From contig WGAH01000760.1 of NCBI GenBank assembly GCA_015489145.1, forward strand, positions 1-7,121: DNA of 7,121 nt, in the 5' to 3' direction. Below the pieces are notes generated by a model. That model did not search any database, was not told the DNA's origin, and saw only the letters and a program-made list of their open reading frames with translations. Of this stretch, positions 1 through 5,308 are shown one piece after another. The stretch's first letter is position 1. Each line of letters begins with the position of its first letter. The DNA is from Deltaproteobacteria bacterium. GTDB lineage: Bacteria; Myxococcota_A; UBA796; UBA2385. The position numbers and the translations under genes were made by a program.

Positions 1-1
1 G

Positions 2-1750
2 ATCGGCGTGGACGACGGGCCGGCGGTGACGGTGTGGGTGGCCGAGGGGCGCCGGGCCTGGCCGGTCGGCCGCCGGCCGGACGAGCGCGGCGAGGAGGCC
101 GCCGGGCGCTTCGAGCTGGAGCAGCGCCGCAGCGACGAGGTCTTCGGCGTGATCACCCGCTGCCGCCGGGGCCACCTGCTCCTGGAGCTGCACCACTGGC
201 CGGTGGTGCTCGAGGGCCGGCTGGCCTGGGCGCTGCACATGCGCCTCACCTTCGACGGCCCGGCGCCGCGGCCGGCCCGGCTGGGGGTGGCGATCCGCCC
301 GGCCGGCATGGAGGGGGCGGCGCCGATCTTCCACCTCGCCCGGGACGCCGACGGCCTGTGGACGGCCGACGGCGTGCCGCTGCTCGCCCTGGCCCACAGC
401 GGCGACGAGGTCCTCCTCGGCCGGCGCGGCGCGCCCGACCCCTGGCACCGCTTCGCCGGGCGGGCCCACGGCGAGGTTCCCCGCCGGCCCGGGCGCCTCG
501 ACGTGCGCTGCCCGGCCGGCATGGCGAGCGCCGTCGAGGTCTACCGCACCTCGCTGGCGCCGGGCGAGCCCTTCTCGCGCCTCGCGGTGGTGGCGCCGCC
601 GCCGGGCACGCCCGCCGCCCTGGTCCGCACGAGCGGCCGCTCCTTGTGGTCCGGCGCCAAGGCCGACCGCGCGGGCATCCTGGAAGCCGGCTCCACCCTC
701 GAGGTCGAGGGCCCCCAGCGCATCGTCGAGGCGGCGCGCCTGCGCCTGCTCCTCGGCCCGGCCCGCCCCGGCCTCGCCGGCGAGCTCGGCGCCGTGGCCC
801 TGGCCCGGCTGGGCTTCCACCGTCGCGCCGGCGACCGCCTGGAGCGCTGGCTCGGCCGGGTCCGGCGCGACGGCAGCCTCGGCGGCGCCGCCGAGGCCGA
901 GGAGCCGGCGGTGCTCGCCTGGGCGGCGGCCACCTTCGTGCAGTGGACGGGCAACTCCGCCTGGCTGCACGCCAACCTCGGCCCCTGGTCCCGCCTCCTC
1001 GACCGCCTCGCCGAGCGCGAACTCGGCCCCGGCGGCAGCTACCTCGTCGGCCCCGAGGGCAGCCGCCGCTGGAGCGCCACCTGGCGGGCGGCGGCCCTCC
1101 TCGCCGGGGCGGCGGCCCTGCGCCACGTCTCCGACCGGCGCGACGCCTGGGCGCTGGCCGGCGGGCGCATTCGCGAGGGCCTGGCCGACGCCTTCGGCCC
1201 GCCCCCCTGGTCGGCCACCGAGGATCGCGCCGCCGATGGCGCCGCGGCGGGCATGCTCGCCGCGGCCTGGCTCGGCCTGTTGCCGCCGGAACACCCGGGC
1301 GTGGTCGGGACCCTCGACCACGTGCGGCGCCGGCACTGGTACGGCGGCGGGGTGCTCTTCCAGGGCGGCGCCCACGTCGGGCTCACCGCCCTGCTCCTCG
1401 CCGTGGAGGCCCGGGTCGAGGGGCGGGGGCTGGAGGTGGCCGAGGCGATCCGGCAGGTGGCGGCGCTGGCCTCCTCGACGGGCGCCCTGCCCACGGTGCG
1501 CCACCCGGCGCGCGGGGCGATGTTCGAGGGCGACGACGGCCTGTCGGCCGCGCTGTTCCTGCTCCTCGTCCTCGACCTGGTCCGGGTGGGGCGCGGCACC
1601 CTCGACGTGCTGCGGGGCCTGCGGCGGGCCCGCGACCTCCCGACGCCCTTCGGTCCCATCGACGTGGATGCCGACGCCGAGGGGGCGGCCCGGGTGAGCG
1701 GGCGCTGGCGCGGGCGCGCGCCGCGGGTCAACGCCTTTTCGTGCGGGTAG
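2..1750 (+). CDS. Six-hairpin glycosidase-like protein, 5' end cut by window edge
   Basis: The frame is open to the first bases of the window, so the true start probably lies outside it; a GTG at 8 is the first start codon seen but has no room for a visible ribosome site. Numbering from that GTG (580 residues), residues 1-240 are beta-rich, with no obvious signal peptide in view. Residues about 250-530 are helical, with the rhythm of an (alpha/alpha)6 toroid: a stretch at 288-320 (DGSLGG, then AVLAWAAATFVQWTGNSAWL) resembles the 'DG..., LWA...tgd' helices of GH15-like enzymes, and HPARGAMFEGDDGLSAALF (499-517) resembles their last hairpin. A short beta-like tail (LPTPFGPIDV) follows. An N-terminal beta-sandwich plus a six-hairpin barrel is known in GH15, GH63, GH65 and debranching-type enzymes. 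I infer a carbohydrate-active or carbohydrate-binding role but cannot assign the catalytic acids, so it may be inactive. The lipoprotein gene starts 25 bases downstream, so co-transcription is possible. Confidence 0.55.
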   Translation: MGVDDGPAVTVWVAEGRRAWPVGRRPDERGEEAAGRFELEQRRSDEVFGVITRCRRGHLLLELHHWPVVLEGRLAWALHMRLTFDGPAPRPARLGVAIRPAGMEGAAPIFHLARDADGLWTADGVPLLALAHSGDEVLLGRRGAPDPWHRFAGRAHGEVPRRPGRLDVRCPAGMASAVEVYRTSLAPGEPFSRLAVVAPPPGTPAALVRTSGRSLWSGAKADRAGILEAGSTLEVEGPQRIVEAARLRLLLGPARPGLAGELGAVALARLGFHRRAGDRLERWLGRVRRDGSLGGAAEAEEPAVLAWAAATFVQWTGNSAWLHANLGPWSRLLDRLAERELGPGGSYLVGPEGSRRWSATWRAAALLAGAAALRHVSDRRDAWALAGGRIREGLADAFGPPPWSATEDRAADGAAAGMLAAAWLGLLPPEHPGVVGTLDHVRRRHWYGGGVLFQGGAHVGLTALLLAVEARVEGRGLEVAEAIRQVAALASSTGALPTVRHPARGAMFEGDDGLSAALFLLLVLDLVRVGRGTLDVLRGLRRARDLPTPFGPIDVDADAEGAARVSGRWRGRAPRVNAFSCG

Positions 1751-1762
1751 AGTGTCGGCGTC

Positions 1763-1770
1763 GAGGGAGG
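1763..1770 (+). promoter_or_regulatory. Strong Shine-Dalgarno of the lipoprotein gene
   Basis: The purine run GAGGGAGG ends five bases before the ATG at 1776. It decides in favour of that ATG over an in-frame GTG at 1752, which would put eight extra residues in front of the signal peptide and has no such site. It is the best ribosome-binding site in the window. Confidence 0.75.
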
Positions 1771-1775
1771 GTTCC

Positions 1776-2621
1776 ATGAACGCACGGTACGGGTTCTTCG
1801 CGGCGGCGCTGGTTTTCGGGCTGGCGGCCTGCTCCGGCAAGAAGGACGACAAGGGCGGCTCGAACGGCCAGGCGGGCGACGGCGGCGGCGACACCGGCGA
1901 CGGCGGCGCCTCCTCGGACGGCGGCGGCTCCGGGGATACCGGGGCCGACACCGGCGAGCCGGCTCCCCAGGGGCAGTGCGTGCCGACGAGCAGCGTCGCC
2001 CTCGAGTCCTTCGACGTGGCCCCCGACGACTTCGACTTCTCCCTGCGGGCGGTGCTCAACCAGCTCGCCGGGAGCTGGGCGGGCACCCTCGCGGCGCCCG
2101 GGCCCGGCGACACCGGCACCCCGGAGGACGAGGGCACGCCCATCGCCGTGGACTACTCCGAGGACGCCCTCGAGGCCCAGGTCGTCTACTACGAGTGGGA
2201 GGGTCCCGACGGCGCCGAGCCCGAGGACTGCCCGCCGGAATACAGCTTCGTCACGCCGACCACGGTGGTCACCGACGACGGGCGCTTCGACGAGACGATG
2301 CGCCTGACCTGGTACGCGAGCTTCATCACCACCGCCCGGGTCAGCGGCTCCATCGCCCTGGGCACCGTGCAGGGCACCGCCCGGCCGGTCAACATCGAGA
2401 AGGGCGACTGGGGCGACACGGTCCTCACCTTCCAGGCCGCGATCCAGGACGCCGAGACCTGGACCGGCGACCTGGCCTGGGGGCCGGCGGAGGTCGACGA
2501 GCCCGAGGCCACCCCGGCGGACGACACCGGCCTCCCGCCGGGCGGCGAGTTCGAGATCGTCGGGATCTTCGAGCTCACCCGCCCCGACGCGGCCGCCGCC
2601 GCGCCTCAGGCGCCGAAGTAG
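1776..2621 (+). CDS. Secreted lipoprotein with Gly/Asp-rich linker, function unknown
   Basis: The 281-residue protein opens with a type II signal peptide: Arg4, a hydrophobic core and the lipobox LAAC with the lipidated cysteine at 19. The residue after it is Ser, not Asp, which by the Lol rule favours the outer membrane. Residues 20-66 are a low-complexity linker of Gly, Asp, Ser and Thr with repeated DTG triplets, typical of surface lipoproteins in myxobacteria-like genomes. The mature domain (about 68-270) has two further cysteines, C68 and C152, which could form a disulfide, and alternating hydrophobic strands such as LNQLAGSWAGTL and FEIVGIFELTRP. These suggest a small beta-barrel or beta-sandwich domain; the opening strand recalls lipocalin-type folds, but that is a guess. 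No catalytic motif is visible. The start is fixed by the Shine-Dalgarno at 1763. A TAGAGT hexamer overlapping the stop of the preceding gene could be a -10 but lacks a matching -35, so read-through from that gene is equally likely. Confidence 0.85.
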   Translation: MNARYGFFAAALVFGLAACSGKKDDKGGSNGQAGDGGGDTGDGGASSDGGGSGDTGADTGEPAPQGQCVPTSSVALESFDVAPDDFDFSLRAVLNQLAGSWAGTLAAPGPGDTGTPEDEGTPIAVDYSEDALEAQVVYYEWEGPDGAEPEDCPPEYSFVTPTTVVTDDGRFDETMRLTWYASFITTARVSGSIALGTVQGTARPVNIEKGDWGDTVLTFQAAIQDAETWTGDLAWGPAEVDEPEATPADDTGLPPGGEFEIVGIFELTRPDAAAAAPQAPK

Positions 2622-4105
2622 ACCGTCGCGCCGAGGCTGAACATCAGCATCGAGGCCTCGAAGCGCCCGTTGCCCACCACCGCGCCCTGGTCGTTGATCG
2701 GGATCGGCGGCACGCCGTCCGGGGAGCTCAGCACGTCGAGCACGTTGACGGGAATCTCGATGGCGCGGATCTCGCTGTCGGTGATCGTGCGGGGCAGGAT
2801 GCGGCTGTAGAGCACCGCCGCGTCCAGCGAGACGCGGCGCCCGATGCGGGCGGACCCGCCGGCCGCACCCCCGAGCTTGGTGCCGTCCACCACGGTGACG
2901 CCCTGCGTCTCCGGCGGCACGGCGCTCGACTCCCAGAACAGCCCGGCGCGGGCCGAGTAGGGGCGCTCGAAGGTCCACTCGCCGCCGAGGCGCGCGCTCC
3001 AGGCGTCGCGGTAGCCGGCGGGCAGCACGACGTCGTCCGTCACGACGATGTCCTCGTCGACGAGGTTGTTGTCCGGGTCGTGGGTGAGCACCAGGTCCAC
3101 GTCGCTGATGCGGACCTCCTCGGTGGCGTGCCAGCCTTCCCAGACGCCGGCCAGCTCGACCTCCAGGCGCTCGGTGGGCCGCACCGCGACGCCGAGCCGG
3201 GCGATGGCGGGCATCTTCAGGGTCACGGTGATGTCGTCGTCCTGGAACTCGCGTCCGTCGAGGATGCTGTAGGGCTCGTTGACCAGCCAGTGGTCCTCGC
3301 TGAAGGTGGCGGCGATGCTGCCCTTCCCCTCGACCCGGATCGGCGGCTGGTAGCTGAAGCCCACGGCCAGCCACGGGGTCGGCAGCACCAGCAGCCCGGC
3401 GTTCCAGTTCATCGTGACCGGGTCGATCATCTTCATCGCGATGCCGACGTCGTTTTGGGTGGGGTTCTCCTCCGCGGGCTTCTCGGCCTGCTCGTGGGAG
3501 TAGTAGTCCTCCGGGCAGCGGTTCTCGAGGTCGTCGCTCAGGTCGTCCATGCACAGCGAGATCGTGAGGTCCTGCTCGGCGCGCACCAGCGACCACTCCA
3601 GCCCGGCCCCGACCGCCAGCCACGGGAGCGGCTGCCAGGCCACGCTCGGCCCGGCGTTGAGGCGCCACAGCAGCGAGTCGGTGAGCGTGTAGCGCTGCGG
3701 CCCGTTCGGGTCGTACTCCATGTCCGGGGCGTAGGGCGGGTAGAAGCCGACGGCGAAGGTCCAGTCCTCGAGCCCGAGCTTCGTCGCGAAGCCGAAGGTC
3801 GGGATGAACATCGGCGGGCCCTCGTTGGTGGCGGTGGGCCAGTCCGGGTCGCGGTCCGGGTCCTCGCCGTAGTTGTCGGAGCGGGTGAAGCGCACGGCCT
3901 GGTTGACCAGCGAGGCGTTGAGGTAGAGCTGCGGCCGGTCGAGGCGCACGAGGGCGGCGGGGTTGTAGTACTGGGCGCTCAGGTCGTCGGCGCCGGCGAT
4001 GAAGGCGCCGCCGCGCGCCATGCCCCGGTTCCCCGCGTCGAGGAAGTAGTAGGCGGCGGCGTGGGCGTCGGGCAGGGCGGCGAGGACGAGGGCGATCAGG
4101 GTCAC
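2606..4105 (-). CDS. OmpP1/FadL/TodX-family outer-membrane transport protein
   Basis: This 499-residue protein has a short signal peptide ending near Ala16 (DAHA, then AAYYF). It then has the hallmark N-terminal segment of the FadL/TodX family: a Gly/Ala-rich NRGMARGGAFIAGADD followed by QYYNPAAL (46-52), the NPA motif of the plug or 'hatch'. The rest is a series of amphipathic strands, and the chain ends in a strand (SLGATVYFGA) with aromatic residues near the C-terminus, as in beta-barrel proteins. Family members pass long-chain fatty acids or other hydrophobic compounds across the outer membrane. The substrate here cannot be read from sequence. It is longer than the usual 420-450 residues because of acidic loops: one at 185-213 with a Cys185/Cys197 pair, and one at 341-358 rich in Asp. 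The GTG start is supported by GGAG seven bases upstream and a promoter-like pair at 4132-4160. Its 3' end overlaps the convergent lipoprotein gene by 16 bases. Confidence 0.88.
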   Translation of the reverse strand: MTLIALVLAALPDAHAAAYYFLDAGNRGMARGGAFIAGADDLSAQYYNPAALVRLDRPQLYLNASLVNQAVRFTRSDNYGEDPDRDPDWPTATNEGPPMFIPTFGFATKLGLEDWTFAVGFYPPYAPDMEYDPNGPQRYTLTDSLLWRLNAGPSVAWQPLPWLAVGAGLEWSLVRAEQDLTISLCMDDLSDDLENRCPEDYYSHEQAEKPAEENPTQNDVGIAMKMIDPVTMNWNAGLLVLPTPWLAVGFSYQPPIRVEGKGSIAATFSEDHWLVNEPYSILDGREFQDDDITVTLKMPAIARLGVAVRPTERLEVELAGVWEGWHATEEVRISDVDLVLTHDPDNNLVDEDIVVTDDVVLPAGYRDAWSARLGGEWTFERPYSARAGLFWESSAVPPETQGVTVVDGTKLGGAAGGSARIGRRVSLDAAVLYSRILPRTITDSEIRAIEIPVNVLDVLSSPDGVPPIPINDQGAVVGNGRFEASMLMFSLGATVYFGA

Positions 4106-4123
4106 GGGGGCGCTCCGGGCTGA

Positions 4124-4144
4124 GGGGCGCCAGTATCGCGCCCC
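4124..4144. repeat. Perfect 7-7-7 inverted repeat at the FadL promoter
   Basis: GGGGCGC (4124-4130) and GCGCCCC (4138-4144) are perfect reverse complements around a seven-base centre, CAGTATC. The centre contains almost all of the putative -10 of the FadL-family gene. The element could be an operator dyad. It could also act as a hairpin at the end of transcripts coming from the transposase-like gene upstream, although no run of T follows on the minus strand. Short GC palindromes arise easily in such DNA, so the role is uncertain. Confidence 0.4.
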
Positions 4145-4160
4145 CCCGGCGGACCCGCAA
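4132..4160 (-). promoter_or_regulatory. Putative sigma-70-type promoter of the FadL-family gene
   Basis: Read on the minus strand, TTGCGG (4160-4155) and GATACT (4137-4132) are separated by exactly 17 bases. They match the -35 consensus at the first three positions and the -10 consensus at four of six. Transcription would start about 20 bases before the GTG at 4105, leaving room for the GGAG ribosome site (4116-4113). The hexamers are weak, but the spacing and AT content stand out in this GC-rich DNA. Confidence 0.45.
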
Positions 4161-4220
4161 CGCGGTGGGGACCATCGGGATGCCGGCTGCGCCTCCGGGG
4201 TACCGACCCGGTGGAGACCG

Positions 4221-5033
4221 TCACTCCTCGCCCCACGGGGCCGGCGGCTCGGCGACCACCGGCGCCGGCTCCCGGAGCTCGAGGGCCAGCCGCGTCCGAA
4301 CGGCCCGCAGGTGCCGGTCGTCCACCGTCCGGTTCGCGTCGCGCTGCGCCGAGCGCGTGGACACGCCGAACTCCTCGGCGAGCTGCCGGAGGGGGAGCCC
4401 GGTCTTCGCGGCGAGGACCGCAGCGGCCTGGCGAGCGGCCACCGCCGGCGGGGTACGGCCGCGGGCGGACGTGGCGAAGGCGGCCCGGGCGGCCTCCGCG
4501 AGGCGCGCGGGCCCGAGGCGGGCGATGGTCGCCGGGTCGACCGGCTCGAGGCGGCGCGGTTCGAGGCCCACCGCCGGGAACAGCTCGCGCAGGCGGAAGC
4601 GCGGGAGCCAGCGGCGAAGGGCCGCCGACGAGAAGCGGTCGAGGACCCGGGCGCCGACGAGGTCGAGGAAGGCGCTCCCCTCGTGGAGCGCCGGAGAGGC
4701 GCGCAGTCCGTGGTGGGTCACCTGCCCGGGGAGGTAGCTCCGCACGAGGTGGCGCAGGTGGGCGCGGCCCTCCACGGGGCGGACGTGGGCGGACAGCAGC
4801 GGGCGATCCGGGGCCACGGAGAGCATCGCCTGCCGCAGGGCCTTGCCCAGGTAGCCGGCGACGCGGGGCTCGGCGTCGACCACCGCGTGCAGGTGGTCGT
4901 CCGCGATGCTGAAGAACAGGGCCTTGTCGCCGAGCGTCCGGTCGAGCGCCCGCACGCCGCGGCGAAGCAGGTCGACGTCCGGAAACAGCGTTTGTCGGCG
5001 CTCGGCGGCCCAGGTCAGGTGCAGGAGGGGCAT
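4221..5033 (-). CDS. RAYT-like Y1 (HuH) transposase-family protein with DnaA-like C-terminus
   Basis: The 270-residue protein shows the Y1/IS200-like 'REP-associated tyrosine transposase' pattern. An N-terminal strand HLTWAAERRQTLF leads into DDHLHAVVDA with the metal-binding His47-x-His49 pair. Further on, YLPGQVTHHGL (100-110) aligns without gaps to the family's Y-x-x-x-N-P-V-R-A-G-L, making Tyr100 the likely nucleophile; the usual Asn is Gln104. SPALHEGSAFLDLVG (113-127) fits the block that follows. The C-terminus (about 199-252: ARQAAAVLAAKTG, LRQLAEEFGVSTRSAQRDA) resembles domain IV of DnaA, a helix-turn-helix that binds DNA. Known relatives cleave or bind single-stranded hairpins of dispersed REP repeats. 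I infer the same here, with the 51-bp repeats just upstream as candidate substrate. ATG at 5033 is preferred, but neither it nor an in-frame GTG at 5078 has a clear Shine-Dalgarno. The gene looks intact. Confidence 0.78.
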   Translation of the reverse strand: MPLLHLTWAAERRQTLFPDVDLLRRGVRALDRTLGDKALFFSIADDHLHAVVDAEPRVAGYLGKALRQAMLSVAPDRPLLSAHVRPVEGRAHLRHLVRSYLPGQVTHHGLRASPALHEGSAFLDLVGARVLDRFSSAALRRWLPRFRLRELFPAVGLEPRRLEPVDPATIARLGPARLAEAARAAFATSARGRTPPAVAARQAAAVLAAKTGLPLRQLAEEFGVSTRSAQRDANRTVDDRHLRAVRTRLALELREPAPVVAEPPAPWGEE

Positions 5034-5140
5034 GGTGGTCTCGCGGCTGGAGCGCGTCGGGCGGGACAGCGGGGCCACCCGACGCCGGGGGTGCCCATGC
5101 TACGACACAAGTCGGGTCGATCTTGAGAAGAGGGCGAGAA

Positions 5141-5159
5141 GTGTCGCCTGGCGCGACAC
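5141..5159. repeat. Hairpin at the junction of repeat units 1 and 2
   Basis: GTGTCGC (5141-5147) and GCGACAC (5153-5159) form a perfect seven-base stem with the loop CTGGC. A GC-rich stem with a short loop is the structure that RAYT proteins recognise in REP sequences. The loop differs from that of the next junction while the stem is unchanged. Confidence 0.7.
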
Positions 5160-5191
5160 AAGTCGGGTCGATCTTGAGAAGAGGCGGAGAA

Positions 5192-5210
5192 GTGTCGCCT
5201 GGTGCGACAC
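5192..5210. repeat. Hairpin at the junction of repeat units 2 and 3
   Basis: The same perfect seven-base stem, GTGTCGC (5192-5198) with GCGACAC (5204-5210), has the loop CTGGT. The loop change from C to T leaves the stem intact, which suggests the stem is the constrained part. Confidence 0.7.
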
Positions 5211-5240
5211 AAGTCGGGTCGTTCTTCCCCCGCGCTCCAA

Positions 5241-5257
5241 GGGCGGCCCGGCCGCCC
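5241..5257. repeat. GC-rich hairpin upstream of the zinc-ribbon gene
   Basis: GGGCGGC (5241-5247) and GCCGCCC (5251-5257) are perfect complements around CCG. An overlapping alternative stem, CCCGA (5255-5259) with TCGGG (5263-5267), would compete with it. There is no T-run, so a terminator is not supported. It could be a relic of the repeat array or simply a product of base composition. Confidence 0.3.
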
Positions 5258-5272
5258 GACCTTCGGGCCCTC

Positions 5273-5301
5273 GGGACGGCTCGTGCCGCCGGCGCTACAC
5301 T
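5273..5301 (+). promoter_or_regulatory. Putative promoter giving a leaderless zinc-ribbon mRNA
   Basis: TACACT (5296-5301) has the TAnnnT form of a -10 and lies 17 bases after GGGACG (5273-5278), which keeps only the GAC core of a -35. Transcription would begin at about 5308-5309, on the ATG itself. This fits the lack of any Shine-Dalgarno: the bases before the ATG are pyrimidine-rich (CTCCCTCCC). The match is weak. Confidence 0.35.
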
Positions 5302-5308
5302 CCCTCCC

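Larger units (their letters stand above)
5102..5226. repeat. 51-bp tandem repeats, about 2.5 copies, upstream of the RAYT-like gene
   Basis: Two full units (5102-5152 and 5153-5203) differ at only four positions. A third begins at 5204 and loses similarity after about 5226. Each unit starts with GCGACAC (ACGACAC in the first), continues with AAGTCGGGTCGATCTTGAGA, and ends with AGAAGTGTCGC plus a five-base joint, CTGGC or CTGGT. Box GCGACAC and its complement GTGTCGC therefore alternate, separated by 32 and 5 bases in turn. The array lies 69 bases upstream of the RAYT-like start, between that gene and the divergent zinc-ribbon gene. I found no other copy in the window. With so few units, no spacers and dyads inside the repeat, it is not a CRISPR array; a REP/BIME-type element is the best fit. 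Confidence 0.9.

Noticed and set aside
1976..4123. Open frame of 715 codons on the plus strand opposite the porin gene
   Set aside because: It shadows the FadL-family gene, with composition typical of an antisense frame, and lacks a ribosome site and any recognisable motif.
1728..4175. Open frame of 815 codons on the minus strand across the lipoprotein and porin genes
   Set aside because: The translation is Arg/Pro/Gly-rich low complexity with no domain sense. It is antisense or out of frame to two well-supported genes, as expected in GC-rich DNA where stops are rare.
5102..5226. CRISPR array
   Set aside because: There are only about 2.5 units, directly abutting with no unique spacers, and no cas genes nearby.
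4221..5226. Complete IS200/IS605 insertion sequence
   Set aside because: Repeats lie only on one side, no matching right end or TnpB gene is present, and the C-terminal DnaA-like domain is not typical of IS200 TnpA.
5141..5257. Rho-independent terminator from the stem-loops
   Set aside because: None of the stems is followed by a T-run on either strand.
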